From assembly GCA_025355485.1 (NCBI GenBank), contig JANXZP010000020.1:1-30731 (forward strand): DNA of 30,731 bases, read 5' to 3'. The DNA comes from Pseudomonadota bacterium (GTDB taxonomy: Bacteria; Pseudomonadota; Gammaproteobacteria; Xanthomonadales; Xanthomonadaceae). The notes under the pieces are model-generated. The model worked only from the letters and a program-made list of their open reading frames with translations, was not told where the DNA came from and ran no database searches. Position 1 is the first letter of the stretch. Each line of letters starts with the position of its first letter. This document shows positions 1 to 8,573 of this stretch, piece after piece. The position numbers and the translations under genes are program-made.

Positions 1-2
1 TG

Positions 3-1697
3 GTGCATGCCAATTTCAACTTCGGCGCGACGCCCGGCACCAGCATCATCCAGGCCACCGGCGCCGGCGGCCCCACCCACGGCATGCTGCAGGCCACGGT
101 GGTGACGCTGGGCAACAACCAGGCACTGACCATCGTCAGCGGCAACAACCAGACGTTGATCGGCGGAACGACCTCCGCGCCATTGATCGTGCAAGTCAAG
201 GACACGTTCAACGCGCCGGTGGTCGGTGCGACGATCAACTGGACCGCGACCAACGGCCATCTGAACGCGGCGAGCAGCGTCACCGACGCGACCGGCAAGG
301 CCAGCAACACCGTATCCGCTTCGGGCACCGGCCCGGTGTCGGTGCAGGCGAACTCGACGCGCGCGAGCGCGCCGGTCACGTTCAACTTCACCAACGGGCT
401 AGTCAACCTGCCCGGCTTGACCCCGGAGCAGACCGCGACTGCAGGCGCACTGGATCACGCCTGCCCGGCATTGGCGAGCAAGCCCAACCTCACCCCGCAG
501 GAAGCCGACCTGCTTGCGCAATGCCAGGCCTTGAGCGCATCGAGCGGAGTGAATTCCGGCGCTACCGTCGCCGCACTCAACCAGTTGCTGACCAAGACCA
601 CGCAGGTGCAGTCGACCGCGTCATCGGTGGCCGCGGTCACCCAATTCCAGAACATCGATGCGCGCTTGAACGCATTGCGCAGCGGCTCGCAGACATCGAG
701 CCTGGGCGGCTTGTCGTTCAACGGAGCGGATGGAATCATTCCGATCGGCGCCTTGCTCAACGGCTTCCTGTCGGCGACCGACAACAAGAAGGATGCTGCA
801 TCCGATGCCGGATTCAGCAAATGGGGCCTGTTCGTCACCGGCACGCTCGGTCACGGCGCGGCGCGGCCGGGTGCGCTCTCGCCCGGATATGACTACGACA
901 CCAACGGCCTGACCTTCGGCATCGACTACCGCAAGCAGGACAACTGGATCTTCGGCGCGGCACTCGGCTATTCGCGGAAGGACACCGACCTCGCGCAGTC
1001 GGCGGGCAGCGTGGGCATGACCGGCTACAGCCTGTCGGCCTACAACACCTTCACGTTCAAGAAAACCTGGTACATCGACAGCGTGATCACGCTAGGCCAC
1101 AACAGCTTCGACCTGAGCCGGCGGATCGCCTACACCCTGCCCTTGCCCGGCGGGACTAGCATGATCGTCAACCAGCTCGCCACCAGCCATCCGGGTGGCG
1201 ACTTCCGCGAGGCAGCGCTGACCTTCGGCGGCGATTTCCACAAACAGGCGTGGAACTTCAGTCCGTACGGCCAGCTCATCTACAGCCGGTTGGGTTTCGA
1301 CAGCTACCAGGAAACCTTGCAGAACGGCCCGGGCAGCGGCCTGGGCCTCGCGGTAAATTCGCGCAGCGTGACCGGCTTGGCCAGCATCCTCGGCACCCGC
1401 GTGTCCTTCAGCCACAGCGCGAACTGGGGCGTGATCGTGCCAACCGCATCGCTGGAATGGAACCACGAGTTCAAGAGCGATCCGCAGGCGATCAACGCGC
1501 AATTCATCTTCGATCCGACCCACACGCCGATCAAGATCTTCGGCGATGCGACCGATTCGGATTACTTCCGGTTGGGACTGGGTTTCTCGGCGGTACTCCC
1601 GCATGGCGAATCGGCCTTCCTGCTGTACGAACGCACGCTCGATCGCAGCGGCTTGAGCCAATACAACATCGCGGTGGGGTTGCGGCTGGAGTTCTGA
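3..1697 (+). CDS. Autotransporter, C-terminal part (Ig-like repeat plus beta-barrel), truncated at window start
   Basis: The reading frame is open at the window edge, so the true start lies upstream; 564 residues are visible. Residues about 50-130 form a bacterial Ig-like (Big_1 type) domain, with VVGATINW and a TDATGKAS turn. Residues 136-180 are an alpha-helical linker with two cysteines (C154, C174) and the pattern LTP..., as often seen just before an autotransporter barrel. From about residue 270 to the end, alternating aromatic and hydrophobic strands and a C-terminal LRLEF ending in Phe fit the autotransporter beta-domain (type V secretion) that inserts in the outer membrane through BAM. 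The Ig-like domain would be surface exposed; the full passenger and its function cannot be seen. A strong hairpin follows the stop. Confident in the class, not in a specific role such as adhesion. Confidence 0.85.
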   Translation: MHANFNFGATPGTSIIQATGAGGPTHGMLQATVVTLGNNQALTIVSGNNQTLIGGTTSAPLIVQVKDTFNAPVVGATINWTATNGHLNAASSVTDATGKASNTVSASGTGPVSVQANSTRASAPVTFNFTNGLVNLPGLTPEQTATAGALDHACPALASKPNLTPQEADLLAQCQALSASSGVNSGATVAALNQLLTKTTQVQSTASSVAAVTQFQNIDARLNALRSGSQTSSLGGLSFNGADGIIPIGALLNGFLSATDNKKDAASDAGFSKWGLFVTGTLGHGAARPGALSPGYDYDTNGLTFGIDYRKQDNWIFGAALGYSRKDTDLAQSAGSVGMTGYSLSAYNTFTFKKTWYIDSVITLGHNSFDLSRRIAYTLPLPGGTSMIVNQLATSHPGGDFREAALTFGGDFHKQAWNFSPYGQLIYSRLGFDSYQETLQNGPGSGLGLAVNSRSVTGLASILGTRVSFSHSANWGVIVPTASLEWNHEFKSDPQAINAQFIFDPTHTPIKIFGDATDSDYFRLGLGFSAVLPHGESAFLLYERTLDRSGLSQYNIAVGLRLEF

Positions 1698-1713
1698 TCG
1701 CGCACATGCCGGA

Positions 1714-1743
1714 CTCCCCTCCCGCCAACGGGCGGGAGGGGAG
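1714..1743 (+). terminator. Hairpin terminator after the autotransporter
   Basis: A perfect 13-bp stem (1714-1726 with 1731-1743) closes a 4-nt loop 16 nt after the autotransporter stop. There is no T-run after it, so it may be a weak intrinsic terminator or an mRNA-stabilising hairpin. Confidence 0.6.
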
Positions 1744-1769
1744 CATCGGTTGAAGCCGCGCCATGGAAC

Positions 1770-2354
1770 ATGCACGCTGCGCGGATGGAAACATCGACCG
1801 TTGCAACAACCATTCCCCCGATTCCGCATCTGATCGGCGAGCGCATCTCGCTGCGTGCGTATCGCGATGACGATGCTGATGCGCTGTTCGCCCTGTATGG
1901 CGACCCTGACGTCACCCGTTACTGGAGCCACGAGCCATGGACGGATCGGCAGCAGGTCATCGCGCATTTCAAGCGCTTGCGTCGCGAACGCGAAACCAGC
2001 GAGTTTTATCCGTGGGCGATTGCGTCTAACACGAACGACGGTCTGATCGGGACAGTGGCCCTGTACGAACTTGATCGCACGCACCAGCGCGGCATGATCG
2101 GCTATTCGCTATCGCCATCGGCGCAGGGCCATGGCTACGCGCACGAGGCGCTGCGGCTGATGATCGGCCACGCCTGGAATGGACTGGACCTGCAGCGCCT
2201 GGAAGCCGATACCGACCCGGAAAACATTCCATCGCGGCGATTGCTGGAAAAACTCGGCTTCCTGCTCGAAGGCACGATGCGCAAGCGCTGGTTCGTGCAC
2301 GACACCTGGCACGACACGTCCTGGTACGGATTGCTGCGCGAGGATTTCCGATGA
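1770..2354 (+). CDS. GNAT family N-acetyltransferase (RimJ/RimL-like)
   Basis: This 194-residue protein has the RimJ/RimL-type GNAT fold. It begins with an IGERISLRAYRDDDADALF segment (strand 1 and helix 1). The acetyl-CoA pyrophosphate-binding motif AQGHGYAHEAL lies near residues 118-128, and the C-terminal motif NIPSRRLLEKLGF follows. Such enzymes transfer an acetyl group from acetyl-CoA to an amine: a protein N-terminus, antibiotic or small metabolite. The substrate cannot be inferred here. The start is uncertain: ATG at 1770 or in-frame ATG at 1785, and neither has a good ribosome-binding site. The stop overlaps the start of the next gene (ATGA), which indicates translational coupling with the beta-barrel gene. 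Confidence 0.85.
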   Translation: MHAARMETSTVATTIPPIPHLIGERISLRAYRDDDADALFALYGDPDVTRYWSHEPWTDRQQVIAHFKRLRRERETSEFYPWAIASNTNDGLIGTVALYELDRTHQRGMIGYSLSPSAQGHGYAHEALRLMIGHAWNGLDLQRLEADTDPENIPSRRLLEKLGFLLEGTMRKRWFVHDTWHDTSWYGLLREDFR

Positions 2355-3103
2355 GGCGGCGTGCAGTCGCGACCGCATCGCTGCTGGCGTTCGTGCAGCC
2401 GTGTCTCGCCGATGCGCCACCGTTCGATCGCCCGGGCATCGGTTTTGCATCCGCGGTGTTGCCAGCCGGATCGTTCGACTGGGAACAGGGCCTGCCCGAT
2501 CTGCAACGCGACAGCGGCGGCGGTGTGCGCACCACGACCTACACCGCAGACACCTTGTTCCGTTTCGGGCTGACCTCGACGCTCGAACTGCAACTGAGCG
2601 GCTCGCCGTGGAACCGCACGACGATCCATGCGCCGGGCATCCATGCGCACGCCGATGGCGCCGGCGACACCGCGCTTGGGTTGAAATGGGCGCCCGCGCT
2701 GGCGAACAAGCAATGGACGCTCGCGTTCCTCGGCAGCGTGAACTTCGATACCGGGTCGGCTGCGTTCACCAATGGCCGCACCGTGACGTCGTTGGGAGCG
2801 GCAGCGACGCGCGATCTCGGCGATGGCCGCTCGCTGGAGCTTTACGCGAACGATGCTCACGCCGGCGGCGCGGATACCTGGACGTTTTCGGCGAACTACG
2901 GCTTTCCGATCCACGGAAATTTCGGCGGCTATATCGAGACCGCGCGCGTTGCCGGTGGCGGAACCTCCAGTTCATTCGCCGGTGCCGGGATCACCTGGCT
3001 GCTGCACGAGCGCGTGCAGTTCGATCTTTACGTGGATAGCGGCCTGACTTCGCGCAGCCCTGATCTGCTGGCGGGATTCGGCATTTCCGTGTTCTGGAAG
3101 TAG
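2351..3103 (+). CDS. Putative outer-membrane beta-barrel protein (phenol MetA-type transporter family)
   Basis: The protein has 250 residues. An N-terminal signal peptide (MRRRAVATASLLAFVQPCLA, cleavage after about residue 20) is followed by many short amphipathic strands with alternating residues, such as STLELQLSG, WTLAFLGSVNFDTG and GYIETARVAGG. It ends in GFGISVFWK. This pattern fits small transporter-like barrels resembling the MetA-pathway phenol degradation protein family (PF13557), which are usually annotated simply as transporter. No substrate can be assigned. The gene overlaps the preceding acetyltransferase by 4 nt and probably shares its mRNA. A 16-bp bidirectional terminator follows. 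The family assignment is by general resemblance. Confidence 0.65.
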   Translation: MRRRAVATASLLAFVQPCLADAPPFDRPGIGFASAVLPAGSFDWEQGLPDLQRDSGGGVRTTTYTADTLFRFGLTSTLELQLSGSPWNRTTIHAPGIHAHADGAGDTALGLKWAPALANKQWTLAFLGSVNFDTGSAAFTNGRTVTSLGAAATRDLGDGRSLELYANDAHAGGADTWTFSANYGFPIHGNFGGYIETARVAGGGTSSSFAGAGITWLLHERVQFDLYVDSGLTSRSPDLLAGFGISVFWK

Positions 3104-3114
3104 GCGTGCCCTGA

Positions 3115-3150
3115 AACGCAAAGGCCCCGCCGAAGCGGGGCCTTTGCGTT
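3115..3150. terminator. Bidirectional intrinsic terminator between convergent genes
   Basis: A perfect 16-bp stem (3115-3130 with 3135-3150) closes a CGAA tetraloop. It contains the A-rich/GC-core/T-rich layout of a bidirectional terminator. It lies between the stop of the beta-barrel gene at 3103 and the stop of gapA at 3172, so it can serve both. Confidence 0.9.
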
Positions 3151-3171
3151 CCCTGTGTCGAGAGTCCGCGA

Positions 3172-4254
<1,083 letters not shown>

Positions 4255-4294
4255 ACCGTCCGTCCGCGCCAGCGGCACCCCCGGGAACCAACCG

Positions 4295-5173
4295 ATGCGA
4301 AACACGCTGTTGCACACGCTGTCCACGACGCTCGCACTACTACTCTGCGTCGCACCCGCGTTGGCCTGGGGGCCGACAGGACACCGCATCGTCGGCGATC
4401 TCGCGCAGCGCCAGCTCACGCCGCAAGCCGCAGCCACGGTGGCCGACCTGTTGCGCGGCGAGTCCGAGCCGAACCTGGCCGGTGTCGCCAACTGGGCCGA
4501 CTCGCTGCGCCAGAGCGACCCTGCGCGCTTCAAACTGACTCAGGGCTGGCACTACGACGATTTCCCACGCGGCGATTGCAACTACGTGCCGCCGCGCGAC
4601 TGCCCCGGCGGCAACTGCGTGATCGAAGCGATCTCTGCGCAGGAGAAAATCCTTGCAGATACCGCGCAGCCGCGGCAGGCGCGCATCGACGCGCTGAAGT
4701 TCCTCGTGCACTTCGTCGGCGACATCCACCAGCCGCTGCACGCCGGATATGCCGACGACAAGGGCGGCAACGGTTACCAGATCAGCCTGCGCACCGACAT
4801 CCCGCCGCAAGACTACGTACGCAAGGACTATGTCGATGGCGTGATGGGGACGAACCTGCATGCGGTGTGGGATTACTACATCACCGCCAGTCACGACGCC
4901 GACTCGCACCATTACGCCGACGAACTCGCCGCGCGCATGTCGGTCGATACCGCGGCGCCATCCGACGAAACCGGTGCGGCGGGCGAATCAAAAGACTGGG
5001 CGCTGGAATCGTGCCGCATCACCAAAGCCGAATCGCTGTATCCCGAAGGCCACAAGCTCGATGCGGTGTATCTGGAAAAGATGCGTCCGCTCGCCGAGCG
5101 GCGTCTGATCCAGGCCGGGCATCGGCTCGCTGCATTGCTCAATACCGCGCTGGCCGCGCCTGCCGCACATTAG
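4295..5173 (+). CDS. Secreted S1/P1-type zinc nuclease
   Basis: The protein has 292 residues. A signal peptide of 24 residues ends in PALA, so the mature protein starts with Trp25. This is a hallmark of the family, because the N-terminal Trp is itself a zinc ligand. All nine expected trinuclear zinc ligands can be placed: W25, H30, D69, H86, H139, D143, H149, H189 and D193, in motifs WGPTGH, NWADS, HFVGDIHQPLH and NLHAVWD. These correspond to the P1 nuclease set at matching spacing. The enzyme should cleave single-stranded DNA/RNA and release 3'-nucleotides in the periplasm or outside the cell, probably for nutrient scavenging. The gene ends 7 nt before the MBL-fold gene, so the two are probably co-transcribed. 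The ribosome-binding site is weak. Confidence 0.92.
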   Translation: MRNTLLHTLSTTLALLLCVAPALAWGPTGHRIVGDLAQRQLTPQAAATVADLLRGESEPNLAGVANWADSLRQSDPARFKLTQGWHYDDFPRGDCNYVPPRDCPGGNCVIEAISAQEKILADTAQPRQARIDALKFLVHFVGDIHQPLHAGYADDKGGNGYQISLRTDIPPQDYVRKDYVDGVMGTNLHAVWDYYITASHDADSHHYADELAARMSVDTAAPSDETGAAGESKDWALESCRITKAESLYPEGHKLDAVYLEKMRPLAERRLIQAGHRLAALLNTALAAPAAH

Positions 5174-5180
5174 AGATTGC

Positions 5181-6053
5181 ATGGACACGTCCGCGCATCC
5201 GCTGGTACAGCCGTTTTTCCATCGCGAAAGTTCGACCTGGAGCTACGCGGTCGCGGATGCGGATGCGCGGCGCGCGGTGGTAATCGATGCCGCGCTCGAC
5301 TTCGATGCCAAATCCGCGCGCTCCGGCACCGCATCGGCGGACGCGATAGTCGCGTGGCTGCGCGAACGCGACTTCGCGGTCGAGTGGATCTTGGAAACCC
5401 ACGCGCATGCCGACCACCTGTCGGCCGCGCAGCGCATCAGGCAGCAGCTCGGTGGCAAGGTCGCGATCGGCGCGGGCATAGTCACGGTTCAGGAAACCTT
5501 CGCGCCGATCTTCGATTTCAGTGACGACTTCGCGCGCGACGGTTCGTCGTTCGATCACCTGTTCGCGGATGGCGAATCCTTCCATGTCGGCGGGATCGCC
5601 GCGCAGGTGATCGGAGTGCCTGGTCACACTGCCGACTCGGTCGCGTACCTGATCGGCGATGCGCTGTTCGTCGGAGACAGCCTGTTCATGCCGGACGGTG
5701 GCAGCGCGCGCTGCGATTTCCCTGGCGGCGACGCGGCGATGCTGTACCACTCGATCCAGCGGCTGTATGCGCTGCCGGATGCGACGCGCGTATTTGTCTG
5801 CCACGACTACGGCCCCGGCGGCCGCGAGGTCTCCTGCGAGACCACAATCGGCGAGGAAAAGCGCGCCAACATCCACCTGCGGGCCGACACCACGGAACCG
5901 GATTTCGTGCGCATGCGCCGCGAACGCGACGCAACCCTCGCGGTGCCGGCGTTGTTGCTGCCGTCGATCCAGATCAACATCCGTGCCGGCGAACTGCCGC
6001 CGGCTGCTGACAACGGCGTGCGTTACCTCAAGCTGCCGCTCGATACGATCTGA
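5181..6053 (+). CDS. MBL-fold metallo-hydrolase, persulfide dioxygenase-like
   Basis: The protein has 290 residues. The metallo-beta-lactamase motif THAHADH (H74, H76, D78, H79) is followed by GHTADS (H149), GDSLFMPD (D166) and FVCHDYGP (H208), which are the usual metal ligands. The segment SARCDFPGGDA is typical of the ETHE1/Blh-like persulfide dioxygenase branch, in which a single iron oxidises glutathione persulfide to sulfite. A glyoxalase II-type hydrolase is the main alternative. No rhodanese or sulfide-responsive regulator gene is visible nearby to confirm a sulfur role. The start is 7 nt after the nuclease stop. The gene converges on the M56 gene; an 8-bp stem with a 14-nt loop (6052-6059 with 6074-6081) spans the stop codon and may terminate transcription. 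Confidence 0.85.
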   Translation: MDTSAHPLVQPFFHRESSTWSYAVADADARRAVVIDAALDFDAKSARSGTASADAIVAWLRERDFAVEWILETHAHADHLSAAQRIRQQLGGKVAIGAGIVTVQETFAPIFDFSDDFARDGSSFDHLFADGESFHVGGIAAQVIGVPGHTADSVAYLIGDALFVGDSLFMPDGGSARCDFPGGDAAMLYHSIQRLYALPDATRVFVCHDYGPGGREVSCETTIGEEKRANIHLRADTTEPDFVRMRRERDATLAVPALLLPSIQINIRAGELPPAADNGVRYLKLPLDTI

Positions 6054-6086
6054 TCGCGCGCTGTTTTCGCATTGCGCGATCGAGAC

Positions 6087-8087
6087 TTATTGGGTCGACC
6101 GATGATCGGGAACGAAAGTCACCGGGACCATGACATAGCCGGAGACAGGCCGGCCCTTCGCATCGACGGGCGGATGGAAGTGCCACTTCTTCGCCGCATC
6201 GACGCTTGCCTGATCGAACACGCCAGTGGGATGCGATGACACCACTTCAACGTGCTTCGCCGAACCATCGGCGCCGACCAGCACCTTGAGCCGCACTTCC
6301 CCACCGATGCCTTTCGCCAATGCGGCTGGCGGGTACGTCGGCGCCGTTTGCGCTGCGCCCGATGGCTCGGGTGGAATCGGCGGTGCTGGTGGTGGCGGTG
6401 GCGCACGCATTGCGGGCGGGGCCGGTGGTGACGGTGGCGCAAGCGGCGCACGCATGCCCATCGGTGGTGGTGGCGGCGGCGGTGGCGTATCCGGATTGGG
6501 CGGCAACGGTGGCAGTGGCGGTGTGGTGCCATCGGCGTTTCTGCTGATGATGACTTTGCGCTCGGTGCGTACGGTCCTGGACTTGTCGTTCGCTGCAAGG
6601 CCCGGATGTTTTGGCATCGTGATCTCGCGCTGCACTTCGATGCGCGCACCTGGCGGCGGCGTATCGCCCGGCATCAATTCGTCCTGCGCATCCTCGGCGT
6701 CCGCCTCATCGTCAGGCCCCGGAGTTCCGTTGCGTACGATCTCGATGTCGCGCCGCTCGCCGGGCGCAGTCATCGCGTTCGCATCCGACTCCACACGCAT
6801 CCGCCGACCGGCGCGTGGCGGTTGCGGCGGTGCGATCGCGATCCGTGCCTCGATGCGGTAGCTGTGCACGCCGGCCTTGTCCTTCATCGCGATCACCAGC
6901 GGCGTACCGGCGGTTTCTTCCAGTCGTGCATGGCCGATGACGTTCTGCTCGCTGATCGTGAACAAATCGCCGGTCAGCGCGACCTTCGAACCAGGCTTGT
7001 CATCGACCTGGAATTTCAAACCCCAAGCCACGCCGTTCTCGTCGATCTTGATCATCGCGGTCTCACCGGGTCGCGTGATGACTGCGGGATTAGCGACGAT
7101 CTTGCCATCGACGCTCATCGCGAGTTTCACCATGTACGGCGGAGGCGCGTGCGACGCGGGTGTCGGTGCAGCCAGCGCATCGGCAGCTTTCGCAGCCGCA
7201 TCATGGCCGGCGAGCGCGACGCCGCTGACCGCAGCGGCTGCGCTGACGATCAGGGCGATGCCGATCCATGCGTGGCGGCGTATTGGTTTGGCGAGTTTCA
7301 ACAACATGAGACGCTCCTTCATCGGGGGCATGTGGTGCCAGAGGCAACCGACCGGCAAGGCGCTGCCGGCAAGTTGGGTTTTCAGCAGCGCGGAGGCATA
7401 CAGGCGGCGCTTGTCCGGATACAGGCGCAGCACCGCCGCATCGCAGGCGAATTCCATGTCGCGACGGAAGCAGCCGGCCGCAAAATGCAGCAACGGGTTG
7501 AACCAGAACAGCACGCGCAGTACCGCGCACATCGCCAGCGCCCACGGATCGCGGCGTTGCTGGTGCGTGCGTTCGTGTGCGATCACCAGCCGCTGTTCGT
7601 CGGCGCTGTAGTCGGCCTCGAATGCTTCCGGCAATACGAGTCGCGGCCGCAATAAGCCCAGCAACGCCGGCGCCGCATCGACACTGCCACTGCGCCAGCT
7701 ACCGTCAGCGCGCGGTTGCAGGCGCATGCGCGCGATGAAGCGCCGCTGTTGCCAGACCAGCAACGCGATCAACGCGAACAGGCCGGTCGCCCACGCGCCC
7801 AGCAACCACAGGTCCGCATTCGATGCGATCCATGCGCGCTGGGTGTAGACCTGGATTGCTGGCGCCATGCTGAAACTCGTCCCGACGATCGGCGTCGATG
7901 CAGACGTGAACTGCGGAGGCGAGAACAGCGCGACGATCGCCGCCAGCGGCACCACCACCCACAGGCGATACGCGATTTCCGCGCCTAGCCAGCGTTGCAA
8001 CAGCTTGCGCAACAGCTGCACCGCGATGCTCGCCAGCGAGGTGGCGACGGTGGCGTTAATCAACCATGCCAGCAATTCAGTTTTCAT
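6087..8087 (-). CDS. M56 (BlaR1-type) membrane peptidase fused to a TonB C-terminal domain
   Basis: The protein has 666 residues. The N-terminus has several membrane helices (about residues 8-30, 40-56 and 92-113), then the zinc-protease motif HERTH (171-175) with the downstream glutamate in EFACD (E212). This is the M56 signature known from BlaR1/MecR1, which cleave their cognate repressor. A further helix lies near residues 266-290. There is no penicillin-binding sensor domain. A periplasmic region is followed by a Pro-rich stretch (about 525-585) and a TonB C-terminal domain, with YPPAALAKGIGGEV and WHFHPPVDAKG. The input signal is therefore unknown and may involve a cell-wall or outer-membrane partner. 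The start overlaps the end of the BlaI gene by 11 bp, indicating an operon. Pro codons make the DNA around 6370-6540 highly repetitive. Confidence 0.9.
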   Translation of the reverse strand: MKTELLAWLINATVATSLASIAVQLLRKLLQRWLGAEIAYRLWVVVPLAAIVALFSPPQFTSASTPIVGTSFSMAPAIQVYTQRAWIASNADLWLLGAWATGLFALIALLVWQQRRFIARMRLQPRADGSWRSGSVDAAPALLGLLRPRLVLPEAFEADYSADEQRLVIAHERTHQQRRDPWALAMCAVLRVLFWFNPLLHFAAGCFRRDMEFACDAAVLRLYPDKRRLYASALLKTQLAGSALPVGCLWHHMPPMKERLMLLKLAKPIRRHAWIGIALIVSAAAAVSGVALAGHDAAAKAADALAAPTPASHAPPPYMVKLAMSVDGKIVANPAVITRPGETAMIKIDENGVAWGLKFQVDDKPGSKVALTGDLFTISEQNVIGHARLEETAGTPLVIAMKDKAGVHSYRIEARIAIAPPQPPRAGRRMRVESDANAMTAPGERRDIEIVRNGTPGPDDEADAEDAQDELMPGDTPPPGARIEVQREITMPKHPGLAANDKSRTVRTERKVIISRNADGTTPPLPPLPPNPDTPPPPPPPPMGMRAPLAPPSPPAPPAMRAPPPPPAPPIPPEPSGAAQTAPTYPPAALAKGIGGEVRLKVLVGADGSAKHVEVVSSHPTGVFDQASVDAAKKWHFHPPVDAKGRPVSGYVMVPVTFVPDHRSTQ

Positions 8088-8475
8088 CGTCGATCTCCGC
8101 GATCAACTTCTTCAACTCGTTGATGTCCTTCCTGCTTAGCTTGCCCTTCTCGCTGAAGTGCGCGACCAGCGGCGCGACGCGTCCGCCGAAGAGGCGATCG
8201 AGCAAGCCTTCGCTATGGCTTTGCACCCAGTCCGCGCGCGCAAGCAATGGCGAGTACAAGTAGCGACGCCCGTCCTTGTCGGCGCGGATCGCGTTCTTCT
8301 TCAGCAAGCGATTGAGCAAGGTCTTGATCGTCGCTTCCTGCCAGTCCTGGCTCTTGTCGAGCGCGGCAACGACATCCTCGGCCGCGAGCGGACTGCGCCG
8401 CCACAGGACTTCCATCACCGAAGACTCGGCGTCGCTGATCTGAGTTGGCTCGGTGGCGCGGCGTTCGCTGGACAT
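8077..8475 (-). CDS. BlaI/MecI/CopY family transcriptional repressor
   Basis: The protein has 132 residues. A winged-helix DNA-binding domain (ISDAESSVMEVLWRRSPLAAEDVVAAL, then a recognition helix around WQEATIKTLLNRLLKK) is followed by the wing RADKDGRRYLYSPL and a C-terminal dimerisation helix, as in BlaI and MecI. Such repressors bind TACA/TGTA dyads as dimers and are inactivated by proteolysis through the partner M56 protein, which is encoded immediately downstream with an 11-bp overlap. Two such dyads lie at the promoter directly before this gene, so autoregulation of the pair is likely. The name blaI is not justified because no beta-lactamase gene is nearby. Confidence 0.93.
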   Translation of the reverse strand: MSSERRATEPTQISDAESSVMEVLWRRSPLAAEDVVAALDKSQDWQEATIKTLLNRLLKKNAIRADKDGRRYLYSPLLARADWVQSHSEGLLDRLFGGRVAPLVAHFSEKGKLSRKDINELKKLIAEIDDEN

Positions 8476-8482
8476 GGTTCGT

Positions 8483-8494
8483 TTACACCTGTAA
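8483..8494 (-). promoter_or_regulatory. Operator dyad O1 (TTACA-N2-TGTAA) before the BlaI-type gene
   Basis: A perfect dyad, TTACA-CC-TGTAA, ends 8 nt before the ATG at 8475. TACA-N2-TGTA is the known core for BlaI/MecI-type repressors. It lies at or just after the expected transcription start. Confidence 0.7.
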
Positions 8495-8499
8495 TTGAC

Positions 8500-8531
8500 T
8501 TACAGATTACGCTTGTAATCGAACATGTCAA
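8500..8531 (-). promoter_or_regulatory. Promoter of the BlaI-M56 operon with overlapping operator O2
   Basis: On the minus strand a perfect -35 TTGACA (8526-8531) is followed after 16 nt by TAATCT (8504-8509). A second dyad, TTACA-N9-TGTAA (8500-8504 and 8514-8518), covers the -10 and part of the spacer. It contains an embedded dyad GATTAC-GCTT-GTAATC (8505-8520). A repressor bound here would block RNA polymerase directly. The -35 match is strong; the -10 match is modest. Confidence 0.7.
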
Positions 8532-8573
8532 GCGGGGATGACGATCAGAAACCGGGCGATTCGCGACCTGGGA

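Noticed and set aside
6052..6081. Strong terminator between the MBL gene and the M56 gene
   Set aside because: An 8-bp stem exists but its loop is 14 nt and it includes the stop codon, so I only mention it under the gene rather than calling it.
6370..6540. Repetitive GGTGGCGGTGG-type DNA
   Set aside because: It is not a repeat element; it encodes the Pro-rich spacer of the M56-TonB protein.
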